A stretch of DNA of 64,000 nucleotides from Massilia sp. WG5 (GTDB lineage: Bacteria; Pseudomonadota; Gammaproteobacteria; Burkholderiales; Burkholderiaceae_D): assembly GCF_001412595.2 (NCBI RefSeq), contig NZ_CP012640.2, positions 3,286,001-3,350,000 on the forward strand, in the 5' to 3' direction. Of the stretch, positions 23,524 through 32,792 are shown in pieces. Numbering within the stretch: position 1 is the first letter of the stretch; each line of letters opens with the position of its first letter. The notes beneath the pieces were generated by a model. That model worked only from the letters and a program-made list of their open reading frames with translations, searched no databases and was not told the DNA's origin. Both the position numbers and the translations under genes were made by a program.

Positions 23524-25305
23524 ATGACCCAGGCAAGTTTCCCCAAACTGCTCTCGTCGCAGATCGCCTTCGACATCGCGCGCACCATCCTGGACGGGTT
23601 CGACCGCCATTATTCGCTGTTCCGCCAGGCCAGCCAGGCGGCCAAGACCTATTTCGAGCAGGCCGACTGGAGCACCGCCCAGCGCGCCGCGCGCGAGCGC
23701 ATCGATTTCTACGACCGGCGCGTGCAGGAATGCGTGCAGAGCCTCGAGGACGAGTACGCGCCCGAGGAGTTCAACGACGGCACCTGGCGCGAGACCAAGC
23801 TGCACTACATCGGCCTGCTCACCGGCCACAAGCGCCCCGAACTGGCCGAAAGCTTTTTCAACTCGGTCAGTTGCCACATCCTGCACCGGACCTACTACCG
23901 CAACGATTTTCTGTTCGTGCGTCCGGCCGTCTCGACCGAGTACATCGAGACCGAGGAGCCGCAGCCGACCTACCGCGTCTACTACCCGGCCAAGGACGGT
24001 CTGCGCTTTGCCCTGCGCCGCGTCGTCACCAACTTCCAGCTGGCCCGCCCCTTCGCCGACCTCGACCGCGACATCGCGCTGGTGGAACGGCGCCTCGTCG
24101 AACAATTCGGGCTGGACCGTGCGGAAGCGAACCAGCAGCTGCAGGTGCTCTCCAGCCTGTTCTTCCGCAACAAGGGCGCCTACATCGTCGGCCGCGCCAT
24201 CAACGGCGTGCGCGAATACCCCTTCGTCATCCCGGTGCTGCACGAGCGCGGCGGCGCACTCGTGCTCGACACCGTGCTCACCGAACCGCTGCAGGTGCTG
24301 ACCCTGTTCTCGTTCACGCGCGCCTACTTCATGGTCGACATGGAAGTGCCGTCGAGCTACGTGCAGTTCCTGCGCAGCCTGATGCCCATGAAACCGCGCA
24401 GCGAGATCTACACCGTGCTCGGCCTGCAAAAGCAGGGCAAGACCCTGTTCTACCGCGACTTCCTGCAGCACCTGAAGCACAGCTCGGACGAGTTCCGCAT
24501 CGCCCCCGGCATTCCCGGCCTGGTGATGCTGGTGTTCGAGCTGCCGTCCTTCCCCTATGTGTTCAAGGCGATCAAGGATTTCTATCCGCCCCCGAAAGAA
24601 ACCACGCGCGCCCAGGTCAAGGAAAAATACCTGCTGGTGAAGCACCACGACCGCGTCGGCCGCATGGCCGACACCCTCGAGTACTCCGACGTCGCCTTCC
24701 CGCTGGCGCGCTTCCCGGAAACGCTGCTGGACGAGCTGCGCCGCCATGCGCCCTCGCTGCTCGAACTCGAGGGCGACCGGGTGATCGTCAAGCACCTGTA
24801 CATCGAACGCCGCATGGTGCCGCTGAACCTGTACCTGCTCGACGCCGAGCGCAGCGGCGACAGCGCCCGCCTCGAACACGGCGTGATCGAATACGGGAAT
24901 GCGATCCGCGACCTGGTCGCGGCGAATATCTTCCCCGGCGATATGCTATACAAGAATTTCGGCGTCACCCGCCACGGCCGCGTCGTGTTCTACGACTACG
25001 ACGAGATCGAGTACCTCACCGACTGCAACTTCCGCGATATCCCGCAGGCGCGCAACGAGGAAGACGAGATGGCGGCCGAGCCCTGGTACCCGATCGGCCG
25101 GCACGACGTCTTCCCCGAGCAGTTCGAACGCTTCCTGCTCGGGAACCCGAACATCCGCACCGTCTTCATGCAGCACCATGCCGAGCTTCTCACGCGCGCA
25201 TGGTGGCAGTCACACAAGGAACGCATCCAGGCCGGCATCGTCGAGGATGTGTTCCCCTATCCGCAGCAGATCCGCTTTTCTCAACCTTTGGAGACACTAC
25301 AATGA
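23524..25305 (+). CDS. aceK: Isocitrate dehydrogenase kinase/phosphatase
   Basis: A 593-residue bifunctional AceK, which phosphorylates and dephosphorylates isocitrate dehydrogenase to divert carbon to the glyoxylate shunt on acetate or fatty acids. The N-terminal regulatory half ([20 protein letters not shown]...) is followed by the kinase-like half (from about 300), with [35 protein letters not shown], the catalytic-loop [35 protein letters not shown], and the tail [19 protein letters not shown]. The expected aceBA genes are not in this window. It overlaps the thiolase gene by ATGA, so the two are translationally coupled. Confidence 0.97.
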   Translation: MTQASFPKLLSSQIAFDIARTILDGFDRHYSLFRQASQAAKTYFEQADWSTAQRAARERIDFYDRRVQECVQSLEDEYAPEEFNDGTWRETKLHYIGLLTGHKRPELAESFFNSVSCHILHRTYYRNDFLFVRPAVSTEYIETEEPQPTYRVYYPAKDGLRFALRRVVTNFQLARPFADLDRDIALVERRLVEQFGLDRAEANQQLQVLSSLFFRNKGAYIVGRAINGVREYPFVIPVLHERGGALVLDTVLTEPLQVLTLFSFTRAYFMVDMEVPSSYVQFLRSLMPMKPRSEIYTVLGLQKQGKTLFYRDFLQHLKHSSDEFRIAPGIPGLVMLVFELPSFPYVFKAIKDFYPPPKETTRAQVKEKYLLVKHHDRVGRMADTLEYSDVAFPLARFPETLLDELRRHAPSLLELEGDRVIVKHLYIERRMVPLNLYLLDAERSGDSARLEHGVIEYGNAIRDLVAANIFPGDMLYKNFGVTRHGRVVFYDYDEIEYLTDCNFRDIPQARNEEDEMAAEPWYPIGRHDVFPEQFERFLLGNPNIRTVFMQHHAELLTRAWWQSHKERIQAGIVEDVFPYPQQIRFSQPLETLQ

Positions 25306-26501
25306 ATGATCCAGTCGTTATCGTCGGCGCGGCCCGTACCCCGATGGGCGCCTTCCAGGGCGATTTCTCTTCCAAAACCGCCAGCGACCTGGGCGCGGTG
25401 GCGATCAAGGCCGCCGTCGAGCGCGCCGGCGTCGACCCGCAAAAGGTCGAACACGTCTACTTCGGCAACTGCCTGATGGCCGGCCAGGGCCAGGCCCCGG
25501 CGCGCCAGGCGCTGATCAAGGCCGGCCTGCCAATGTCGACCGGCGCCGTGACCCTGTCGAAGATGTGCGGCTCCGCGATGCAGGCCGCGATCTTCGGCCA
25601 CGACGCCCTCAAGGCCGGCAGCGCCGACGTGATCGTCGCCGGCGGCATGGAATCGATGACCAACGCGCCCTACCTGATCCCGAAGGCGCGCGGCGGCTAC
25701 CGCATCGGCCACGGCATCATGTTCGACCACATGATGCTGGACGGCTTGGAGGACGCCTACTCGCGCAACGAGAAGACCGGCGAAGGCCGCTCGATGGGCA
25801 CCTTCGCCGAAGAGTGCGTGGCGACTTACCAGTTCACCCGCGAGCAGCAGGACAACTTCGCGATCGAGTCCGTCAAGCGCGCGCAGGCCGCCAACAACGA
25901 CGGCAGCTTCGCCTGGGAAGTGGCGCCGGTCAGCGTCGCGAATCGCCTGGGCGAGCAGGTCATCGAAAAGGATGAAGGCCCGCTGAAGGCCAAGGTCGAC
26001 AAGATTCCGTCGCTGCGTCCGGCCTTCAAGAAGGACGGCACCGTGACCGCCGCCTCGTCCTCCTCGATCAACGACGGCGCCGCCGCGCTGGTCATGATGC
26101 GCGAGTCGACGGCGAAGGAACTGGGCCTGACCCCGATCGCCCGCATCGTCGGCCACGCCACCCACGCGCAGGAACCGAACCTGTTCACCACGGCGCCGAT
26201 CGGCTCGATGAAAAAGCTGTTCGAGAAGACCGGCTGGAAGGCCAGCGACGTCGACCTGTTCGAGATCAACGAAGCCTTCGCCGCGGTGCCGATGGCCGCC
26301 ATGCGCGACCTCGATATCCCGCACAGCAAGGTCAACATCCACGGCGGCGCCTGCGCCCTGGGCCACCCGATCGGCGCCTCGGGCGCGCGCATCATCGTCA
26401 CCCTGCTGGGCGCGCTGAAGAAGACCGGCGGCAAGCGCGGCGTGGCCTCGCTTTGCATCGGCGGCGGCGAAGCGACGGCGATGGCGATCGAGATGGTGTA
26501 A
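25302..26501 (+). CDS. Acetyl-CoA acetyltransferase (thiolase)
   Basis: A 399-residue biosynthetic/degradative thiolase. Acyl-accepting Cys89 lies in [12 protein letters not shown]. The C-terminal active site is in [21 protein letters not shown] and [14 protein letters not shown]; the NEAFA motif is in [12 protein letters not shown]. It releases or condenses acetyl-CoA, the last step of leucine and fatty-acid degradation and the first step of PHB synthesis, so phaA- or atoB-like roles are both open. Its ATG overlaps the aceK stop (ATGA), linking acetyl-CoA release with the glyoxylate-shunt switch. Confidence 0.92.
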   Translation: MNDPVVIVGAARTPMGAFQGDFSSKTASDLGAVAIKAAVERAGVDPQKVEHVYFGNCLMAGQGQAPARQALIKAGLPMSTGAVTLSKMCGSAMQAAIFGHDALKAGSADVIVAGGMESMTNAPYLIPKARGGYRIGHGIMFDHMMLDGLEDAYSRNEKTGEGRSMGTFAEECVATYQFTREQQDNFAIESVKRAQAANNDGSFAWEVAPVSVANRLGEQVIEKDEGPLKAKVDKIPSLRPAFKKDGTVTAASSSSINDGAAALVMMRESTAKELGLTPIARIVGHATHAQEPNLFTTAPIGSMKKLFEKTGWKASDVDLFEINEAFAAVPMAAMRDLDIPHSKVNIHGGACALGHPIGASGARIIVTLLGALKKTGGKRGVASLCIGGGEATAMAIEMV

Positions 26502-26512
26502 GGTAGGGTGGG

Positions 26513-26539
26513 GTAGTTCAGGCCAGTGGCCTGAACTAC
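26513..26539. repeat. Perfect 13-bp inverted repeat after the thiolase gene
   Basis: GTAGTTCAGGCCA (26513-26525) and TGGCCTGAACTAC (26527-26539) are exact reverse complements separated by one base. It lies 11 bp past the thiolase stop and lacks a T-run. It may be a processing or terminator-like hairpin or a binding site. Its sequence is unrelated to the GTCGTCC palindrome family. Confidence 0.6.
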
Positions 26540-26572
26540 GAACGCGCCCACCATGCAAACAAGGAGTCTTTT

Positions 26573-27241
26573 ATGTCTACAGCCCTCATCATCGGCGCCT
26601 CCCGCGGCATTGGCCACGAAATGGTCCGCCAGTACCGCGCCGACGGCTGGCGCGTGATCGCCACCGCCCGCAAGCCGCAGGATTGCGACGAACTGCGCCA
26701 GCTCGGCGCCGAGGCGCACCAGCTCGACGTGACCAATGCCGAAGCGATCGGTGGCCTGGGCTGGAAACTGGACGACGAGAAGATCGACCACGCCTGGCTG
26801 GTGGCCGGCGTCTACGGCCCGCGCCACGACGGCTTCCCGACCCAGCAGGAATTCGACGAGGTCATGCACACCAATGTGCTGGCGGCGATGCGCCTGCTGC
26901 CCATCGTCGGTCCGCTGGTGGCGAACGCGCATGGCAAGCTGGCGGTGATCTCCTCGCGGATGGGCTCCATCGGCGAACGTTCGAGCGCCTCGGGCTCGCT
27001 GTACCGCGCCAGCAAGGCCGCGCTGAATTCGGTGCTGGCCGATACCGCGCTGACCTACGGGCCGCAGGGCGTGACCTGCCTGAGCTTCCACCCGGGCTGG
27101 GTGCAGACCGACATGGGCGGCGCCGGCGCCACCCTCGGCGTCGAAGAAAGCGTGCGCACGCTGCGTGCGACCCTGGCCAGCGCCGGCGCCGCGCAGAATG
27201 GCGCCTTCCTGAACCACGACGGCACGCCGATCGCGTGGTAA
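26573..27241 (+). CDS. Short-chain dehydrogenase/reductase
   Basis: A 222-residue SDR, single Rossmann domain. The NAD(P) motif GASRGIG is at 8-14. The TARK stretch after strand 2 (ATARKPQ) suggests NADPH. Catalytic Ser-Tyr-Lys are in VISSRMGSI and LYRASKAALNS, with PGWVQTDMGG after strand 6. The usual NNAG is replaced by VAGVYG, as in the C-factor/YciK-like branch. SD AAGGAG lies before the ATG. The substrate is unknown; placement between thiolase and acyl-CoA dehydrogenase suggests acyl or ketone metabolism. Confidence 0.88.
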   Translation: MSTALIIGASRGIGHEMVRQYRADGWRVIATARKPQDCDELRQLGAEAHQLDVTNAEAIGGLGWKLDDEKIDHAWLVAGVYGPRHDGFPTQQEFDEVMHTNVLAAMRLLPIVGPLVANAHGKLAVISSRMGSIGERSSASGSLYRASKAALNSVLADTALTYGPQGVTCLSFHPGWVQTDMGGAGATLGVEESVRTLRATLASAGAAQNGAFLNHDGTPIAW

Positions 27242-27266
27242 GCGCAGGCGGGCCGTCGATACAACG

Positions 27267-27285
27267 ATAACGACACACGAGACAA
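27267..27285 (+). repeat. 19-bp leader repeat, copy 2 (before second acyl-CoA dehydrogenase)
   Basis: An exact copy of the leader at 22167-22185. Here it ends one base before the ATG at 27287, so it also contains the only possible ribosome-binding bases (ACGAGA). Confidence 0.8.
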
Positions 27286-27286
27286 G

Positions 27287-28414
27287 ATGATCCTCAACGA
27301 AGAACACCAGATGATCCGCGACGCCCTGCGCAGCTTTTCGCAGGAGCGCCTGGCGCCGAATGCCGCGCGCTGGGACCGCGAACACCATTTCCCGAAACAG
27401 GAATTGCAGGAACTGGCCCAGCTGGGCGCCTTCGGCGTCGCGGTGCCGGAGCAGTACGGCGGCGCGGGCCTCGACTACGTGTCGCTGGCCCTGGTGCTGG
27501 AAGAGATCGCGGCCGGCGACGGCGGCACCTCGACCATCATCTCAGTGAACAACTGCCCGGTATGCTCGATCGCGATGATGTACGCGAACGAGGCGCAGAA
27601 AGAGAAATGGCTGCGCCCGCTGGCGCAGGGCGAGATGCTGGGCGCGTTTGCCCTGACCGAACCGCATACCGGCAGCGACGCCGCCGCCCTGCGCACCACC
27701 GCCACGCGCGACGGTGACCACTACGTCATCAACGGCACCAAGCAGTTCATCACCAGCGGCAAGCATGGCGACGTGGCGATCGTCATGGCGGTCACGGACA
27801 AGGCCGCCGGCAAGAAGGGCATCAGCGCCTTCTGGGTGCCGACGACTACGCCCGGCTACATCGTCGCCGGCATCGAGCACAAGATGGGCCAGCATTCCTC
27901 GGACACGGCGCAGATCGTGTTCGACAACTGCCGCATCCCGCTTGATAACCTGATCGGCGAAGAGGGCCAGGGCTACAAGATCGCCCTGTCCGGGCTGGAG
28001 GGCGGCCGCATCGGCATCGCCTCGCAATCGGTCGGCATGGCGCGCGCGGCCTTCGAGGCGGCGCTGGCCTACGCCAAGGAGCGCGAGAGCTTCGGCACCC
28101 CGATCTTCGACCACCAGGCCGTGCAGTTCCGCCTGGCCGAGATGGCGATGCAGATCGAGGCCGCGCGCCAGCTGATCCTGCACGCCGCGTCGATGAAGGA
28201 TGCCGGCGTGCCCTGCCTGAAGGAAGCGGCGATGGCCAAGCTGTTCGCCTCCGAGATGGCCGAGCGCGTGGTCTCCAGCGCCATGCAGGTGTTCGGCGGC
28301 TACGGCTACGTGGCCGACTTCCCGATCGAGCGCATCTACCGCGACGTGCGCGTGTGCCAGATCTACGAAGGCACCAGCGACATCCAGAAGATCCTGATCG
28401 CCAGGGCGCTATGA
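27287..28414 (+). CDS. Acyl-CoA dehydrogenase (short/branched-chain type)
   Basis: A 375-residue FAD acyl-CoA dehydrogenase. Motifs: GAFALTEPHTGSDAAALRT, GTKQFITSGKHGD, the substrate-loop GLEGGRIGIASQSVGMARAA, and the C-terminal catalytic base Glu in VCQIYEGTSDIQKILIARAL (the position used by short-chain, isobutyryl- and 2-methylbutyryl-CoA enzymes). Together with liuA and the thiolase it fits branched-chain or short-chain acyl-CoA oxidation. It carries the same 19-bp leader as liuA. The stop overlaps the next gene by ATGA. Confidence 0.92.
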   Translation: MILNEEHQMIRDALRSFSQERLAPNAARWDREHHFPKQELQELAQLGAFGVAVPEQYGGAGLDYVSLALVLEEIAAGDGGTSTIISVNNCPVCSIAMMYANEAQKEKWLRPLAQGEMLGAFALTEPHTGSDAAALRTTATRDGDHYVINGTKQFITSGKHGDVAIVMAVTDKAAGKKGISAFWVPTTTPGYIVAGIEHKMGQHSSDTAQIVFDNCRIPLDNLIGEEGQGYKIALSGLEGGRIGIASQSVGMARAAFEAALAYAKERESFGTPIFDHQAVQFRLAEMAMQIEAARQLILHAASMKDAGVPCLKEAAMAKLFASEMAERVVSSAMQVFGGYGYVADFPIERIYRDVRVCQIYEGTSDIQKILIARAL

Positions 28415-28947
28415 CGATCCGCCCGGCGGAGCCGGCCGACCTGCCGGCCTTCTTCGTCTACCTCGACGACCACCTGCGCGACAATGGCCGCGACGGCGCC
28501 CCGCTGTTCCAGCCGCTGTCGCGCGCGCAGTCGCAGCTGCCGCCCGGCCTGCGGGTCTCCTTCATCGAGGGACTCGTCATTCCTGTCGGCGAAGCGGGCT
28601 GGCGCCGCCTGTGGCTGGCGCTGGATGAGCGCGGCGCGATCGCCGGCCACATCGACCTGCGCGCGCGGCCCGAACCCCTGGCGCGCCACCGTACGATGCT
28701 GGGGATGGGCGTGCATCGCGCCTGGCGCCGGCGCGGACTGGGGGCGCAGCTGCTCGATACCGCCATCGCCTGGGCACGCAGCCAGGACAGGCTGAAGTGG
28801 ATCGATCTCGAAGTGCTGTCCGAGAATCACCCGGCCGTCTCGCTCTACCTGCGTGCGGGCTTCACGATGACGGCGCGGATCGAGGACATGCTGCAGATCG
28901 ATGGCGTGAGCCATGATCTGAGCTATATGCGCTACAGGCTGCGCTGA
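28411..28947 (+). CDS. GNAT-family N-acetyltransferase
   Basis: A 178-residue GNAT acetyltransferase. The acetyl-CoA loop is visible as GMGVHRAWRRRGLGAQLLDTAIAWARSQDRLKWIDLEVLSENHPAVSLYLRAGFT (about 97-150), the standard motif A/B layout. It starts within the previous stop (ATGA), so it is translated with the acyl-CoA dehydrogenase. Its stop abuts the stop of the convergent oxidoreductase in TGATCA. The substrate cannot be inferred. Confidence 0.85.
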   Translation: MTIRPAEPADLPAFFVYLDDHLRDNGRDGAPLFQPLSRAQSQLPPGLRVSFIEGLVIPVGEAGWRRLWLALDERGAIAGHIDLRARPEPLARHRTMLGMGVHRAWRRRGLGAQLLDTAIAWARSQDRLKWIDLEVLSENHPAVSLYLRAGFTMTARIEDMLQIDGVSHDLSYMRYRLR

Positions 28948-29964
28948 TCAGAAGCCCTCCAGCACGATCTTCCCGCGCGCCGTGTTCGACTCGATCAGCG
29001 CATGCGCGCGCCGCAGGTTCTCCGCATCGATACGCCCGAAGTGTTCGTTGGCCGTGGTGCGGATCGTCCCCGCATCGACCAGCTCGGCCAGACGGTTCAG
29101 GATGCGATGCTGCTCGATCATGTCGGCCGTGTTGAACAGCGAGCGCGTGAACATCAGCTCCCAGTGCAGCGACACCGCCTTGCGCTTGAACTTCATGATG
29201 TCGATCGGCGTGGTCGGGTCGTCGATCAGCGCGTACTTGCCCTGCGGCGCGATGGCTTCGACGACCTGGTCGAAGTGCTGGTCGCTGTGGGTCAGGCTGG
29301 TCACGTAATCGGGCGCCGGCAGCCCCGCGGCAGCGATCTGTCCGGCAAGTGGCTTGCCGTGGTCGATCACGTGATGGGCGCCCAGCTCGCGCACCCACGC
29401 CACCGTTTCCGGCCGCGATGCGGTGGCGATGATGCTCAGCTGCGTGAGCTGGCGCGCCAGCTGCACCAGGATCGAACCGACGCCGCCGGCCGCGCCGATC
29501 ACCAGCAGGGTCTTGCCCTTGCCTTCAGGACCGGTCGGCACCTGCAGGCGGTCGAACAGCATCTCCCAGGCCGTCAGGCCGGTCAGCGGCAGCGCCGCGG
29601 CGGGGCCGAAGTCCAGCGTCGCCGGCATGCGGCCGACGATGCGCTCGTCGACCAGCTGCAGCTCGCTGTTGCTGCCGGCGCGGGCGATCGAGCCGGCATA
29701 CCAGACGCGGTCGCCCGGCTTGAACAGGGTTACATCCGGACCGACGCTTTTCACGATGCCGGTCGCATCCCAGCCCAGCACCTTCCACTCGCCGGCTTCC
29801 GGCTTGGCGCTTTTCCGCACCTTGGTGTCGACCGGATTCACCGAGACCGCGCGCACCTCGACCAGCAGGTCGTGGCCTTGCGCGACCGGGTCGGGAAGCA
29901 CGATGTCGACCAGCGACGCTGCTTGGTCGATGGGCAGGTTGTTCTGGTATCCGATGGCTTTCAT
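28948..29964 (-). CDS. Zinc-independent alcohol dehydrogenase / quinone oxidoreductase-like protein
   Basis: A 338-residue medium-chain dehydrogenase/reductase of the 'zinc-binding alcohol dehydrogenase family' (ZADH1/quinone oxidoreductase-like). The N-terminal GroES-like domain (VNPVDTKVR, LGWDATGIV, GDRVWYAGS) lacks the structural-zinc cysteines. The NADPH Rossmann motif is IGAAGGVGSILVQLARQL (about 155-172). ATG 29964 has AGGAGC upstream; the longer frame to 30279 is non-coding. The divergent LysR gene 100 bp away probably regulates it, a common pairing for this family. Confidence 0.88.
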   Translation of the reverse strand: MKAIGYQNNLPIDQAASLVDIVLPDPVAQGHDLLVEVRAVSVNPVDTKVRKSAKPEAGEWKVLGWDATGIVKSVGPDVTLFKPGDRVWYAGSIARAGSNSELQLVDERIVGRMPATLDFGPAAALPLTGLTAWEMLFDRLQVPTGPEGKGKTLLVIGAAGGVGSILVQLARQLTQLSIIATASRPETVAWVRELGAHHVIDHGKPLAGQIAAAGLPAPDYVTSLTHSDQHFDQVVEAIAPQGKYALIDDPTTPIDIMKFKRKAVSLHWELMFTRSLFNTADMIEQHRILNRLAELVDAGTIRTTANEHFGRIDAENLRRAHALIESNTARGKIVLEGF

Positions 29965-30064
29965 GGGCAAGCTCCTGTTGGTGTAACGATGTGATGGATG
30001 CCATTCTGACCAGCCACGGCTTTTTGATAAACTGGGCAATCCCGAATTCACCTTCAATATTCCA

Positions 30065-30973
30065 TTGAAAATCCGGAACATCCAGGACCTCGAAACCTTC
30101 GTCGCCACCGCCGAGCAGGGCAGTCTGTCGGCCGCCGCGCGCCTGCTGGACCTGTCGCCGGCAGTCGCCAGCGCCAGCCTGAAGCGCCTGGAAGCCGACC
30201 TCGGCGCGGCGCTGTTCGTGCGCAGCACGCGCAGCATGCGCCTGACCCTGGCGGGCGAACGCCTGCTCGCGCGCAGCAAGGTGTTATTGGACGGCCTGCG
30301 CGAAGCGGAGGACGAGGTGCGCGCCGGCCAGGACGCGATCGAAGGCCAGCTGCAGATCTCGATGCCGTCCGACCTCGGACGCCATGTGGTCCTGCCCTGG
30401 CTGAACGATTTCCAGGCGCGCTACCCGGGCGTCAAACTCAGGCTGCAGCTCACCGACCGCCTCGCCAACATCTACCGCGAACCGGTCGACATCGCGCTGC
30501 GCTTCGGCGTGCCGCCCGAGTCCAGCATGGTGGCGCTGCCGCTCCTGGCCGAGAACCGCCGGGTGCTGTGCGCTTCGCCCGCCTACCTCGCGCGGCGCGG
30601 CGTGCCGGCCTCCCCGCGCGAGCTGGCAAACCACAACTGCCTGTGCTTCATGCTGGACGAAACCGTCAACGACCGCTGGCGCTTCCGCAAGGGAGACGAG
30701 GAGATCGAAGTCCTGGTGCAGGGCGACCGCCTGGCCGACGATTCCGAAGTCGTGCGGCGCTGGTCGCTGGCCGGGCTCGGGATCTGCTACCGCTCGCGCA
30801 TCGACGTGCACGCCGACCTCGCCGGTGGCCGCCTGCGCCTGATCCTGCCGGAGTGGGAAGGCGTGAATGCGCCGCTGACCATGCTGGTGGCGAACCGCAA
30901 GCAGGTGTCGCCGGCAGTGCGGGTGCTGCGCGAATTCCTGCAGCAGCGCTGCGCCGCCCTGTCGAGAACCTGA
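30065..30973 (+). CDS. LysR-family transcriptional regulator
   Basis: A 302-residue LysR regulator. The N-terminal HTH (IQDLETFVATAEQGSLSAAARLLDLSPAVASASLKRLEADLGAALFVRSTRSMRLTLAGE, 5-65) is followed by an effector domain (GQLQISMPSDLGRHVVLPWLNDF...). The start appears to be TTG at 30065, since no in-frame ATG or GTG precedes the conserved domain. It is divergent from the quinone-oxidoreductase-like gene, its likely target. The inducer is unknown. Confidence 0.9.
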   Translation: MKIRNIQDLETFVATAEQGSLSAAARLLDLSPAVASASLKRLEADLGAALFVRSTRSMRLTLAGERLLARSKVLLDGLREAEDEVRAGQDAIEGQLQISMPSDLGRHVVLPWLNDFQARYPGVKLRLQLTDRLANIYREPVDIALRFGVPPESSMVALPLLAENRRVLCASPAYLARRGVPASPRELANHNCLCFMLDETVNDRWRFRKGDEEIEVLVQGDRLADDSEVVRRWSLAGLGICYRSRIDVHADLAGGRLRLILPEWEGVNAPLTMLVANRKQVSPAVRVLREFLQQRCAALSRT

Positions 30974-31015
30974 CGCCGCGCTACACTCGCAGGCATCACC
31001 AACGAAGGAGACGAC

Positions 31016-31555
31016 ATGGACGCACGGGCGACGATCGAACAATGGCAGCAGCAGCTGGACGCGGTGCGCGCACGGGCGGCGCAGAACGGCGCCCATGCCG
31101 GCGTGGTGCCCTTCGCACAGGCGCGCGAGATGAAGGGCCTGGACATCATGCAGGCCCTGCTCGAAGGCCGCTTTCCGTATCCGCCGATCGCCGAGACCCT
31201 GGATTTCCACCTCGTCGAGGTCAGCCGCGGCCAGGCGAGCTTCCAGGGCACGCCGCTGCAGAAGCACCTGAACCCGATGGGCACCGTGCACGGCGGCTGG
31301 TACGCCACCCTGCTCGATTCGGCGGTCGGCTGCGCGGTGCAGACCATGCTGGAGCCCGGCCAGGCCTACACCACGGCGGAGCTGAGCGTGAACCTGGTGC
31401 GCGGCGCACGCCTGGACGGCGGCCCGCTGCGCGCGATCGGCACGGTCCTGCATTGCGGCCGCCAGCTCGCCACGGCCGAAGGGAAGATCGTCGACGCGCA
31501 GGGCCGGCTGTATGCGCACGCGACGACCACTTGCCTCGTATTCGAAGCGCGCTGA
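31016..31555 (+). CDS. PaaI-like hotdog thioesterase
   Basis: A 179-residue acyl-CoA thioesterase of the PaaI/hotdog group. The signature NPMGTVHGGWYATLLDSAVGCAVQT (about 86-110) carries the family HGG.....D pattern. The following TTAELSVNLVRGA and HCGRQLATAEGKIVDAQGRLYAHATTTCLVF strands complete the fold. GAAGGAGAC precedes the ATG. It lies 43 bp after the LysR gene on the same strand. The substrate is presumably an aryl- or acyl-CoA. Confidence 0.88.
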   Translation: MDARATIEQWQQQLDAVRARAAQNGAHAGVVPFAQAREMKGLDIMQALLEGRFPYPPIAETLDFHLVEVSRGQASFQGTPLQKHLNPMGTVHGGWYATLLDSAVGCAVQTMLEPGQAYTTAELSVNLVRGARLDGGPLRAIGTVLHCGRQLATAEGKIVDAQGRLYAHATTTCLVFEAR

Positions 31556-31690
31556 AACACGACGCTTCACTTCAGGAAGTATTGTTTTTATAGAAATTTA
31601 ACTGTTGATGAATTATTATTCCATACCTGTGATTACTTATTAATTGGTCCGAATCCGGACAAGCGGCGCCAGGCAGGCAACGGTTAAAAA

Positions 31691-32680
31691 ATGCACACGT
31701 TTAACAGACTGCTCATCGATGTGTATGCGAATGCACAGCACTGCAGCTTGGCGGAATTTAATGAGTATGGTCTCCGCGAACTGAAAAAAGTCGTGACCTT
31801 CGACTCATGCGTTCTTGTGGATCTCGCCATCACACCGGAACGAAAGCTTGCTTTCCAGACCCTGCATTTGCATGCAACACCGATCGAACGCTTGCAGGAC
31901 CGTATCCAGAGCATTGGCCAGGAAACGCTGAAGAAAAACGGTGGGCTCAGCAGCATGGACCTTACCCTCGTCAAGGCCTTTGAACAGCGCGGCCAGAGCA
32001 TCGTCGCCGACCTTGCTGCCAGTTCGAACGATCCGCAAATCCTGTCGTATTGCCGCAAGTACGAGACAGCCCATTCCCTCGCCTTCGTATCAAGTACCAG
32101 CTTCGGCCGGTCCGTGCCGGCTCTCGGGCTATGGCGCGCCAGCAAAAAGAATGCGTATAGCCGCCAGCATGCCCACGACGCAACGCTATTCCTCCCCCAT
32201 CTGCTGCAAGCGAGGGAAATCAACTGCCGTTTCAAACCAGGCACGAGCGCAGAACCGGTACGCCAGGCTTTGGTGCTGAGTACGCTGAAGGGACAGCTCT
32301 ACTTCATCGACGACGACACGGTCCAGTTACTGCAATCCGAATGGAAAAGCTGGACGCCGCCTTTTTTACCCCCAGCACTGATGGATGCCCTGGGTAGTAC
32401 AGGTGCCCGACAATTCGTGGGCAAGCGCATTACCGTCCAGGCCGAGGTGCGAGACAGGATGCTGAGCCTGTCCATCACGTCGCACTCGCGCCAGCACGCA
32501 AGGCTCACGCCGACCGAATTACGCGTCGCATCGCTCGCGGCTCAGGGAATGCAATACAAGGAAATTGCAAAACAGACTGGCGCGGCACCCGCAACCATAC
32601 GGAATCACCTGCATGCCGTGTATCGCAAACTCGGCGTCGCCAACAAAACTGCGCTGGCGCTGGCGCTCTCCGCTCACTGA
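31691..32680 (+). CDS. LuxR-family transcriptional regulator
   Basis: A 329-residue regulator with a C-terminal LuxR/FixJ helix-turn-helix (LTPTELRVASLAAQGMQYKEIAKQTGAAPATIRNHLHAVYRKLGVANKTALALAL, about 270-325). The N-terminal 250 residues match no domain I can name; they lack the autoinducer-binding residues of LuxR/LasR and a receiver domain, and may be GAF/PAS-like. Base composition is visibly lower in G+C than neighbours, also upstream, which suggests recent acquisition. The next gene on the strand is a lipoprotein gene 112 bp away that it may control. Confidence 0.8.
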   Translation: MHTFNRLLIDVYANAQHCSLAEFNEYGLRELKKVVTFDSCVLVDLAITPERKLAFQTLHLHATPIERLQDRIQSIGQETLKKNGGLSSMDLTLVKAFEQRGQSIVADLAASSNDPQILSYCRKYETAHSLAFVSSTSFGRSVPALGLWRASKKNAYSRQHAHDATLFLPHLLQAREINCRFKPGTSAEPVRQALVLSTLKGQLYFIDDDTVQLLQSEWKSWTPPFLPPALMDALGSTGARQFVGKRITVQAEVRDRMLSLSITSHSRQHARLTPTELRVASLAAQGMQYKEIAKQTGAAPATIRNHLHAVYRKLGVANKTALALALSAH

Positions 32681-32792
32681 AGACCTAGAACATCTGTCCT
32701 ATGGTCGAGCCGCCAAGCGGGCATTAACATAATCGAATGACAACATGAACAAGGCGTCGATGCGGCTCCTTGTAAAAATAAAAGGAGAGATT

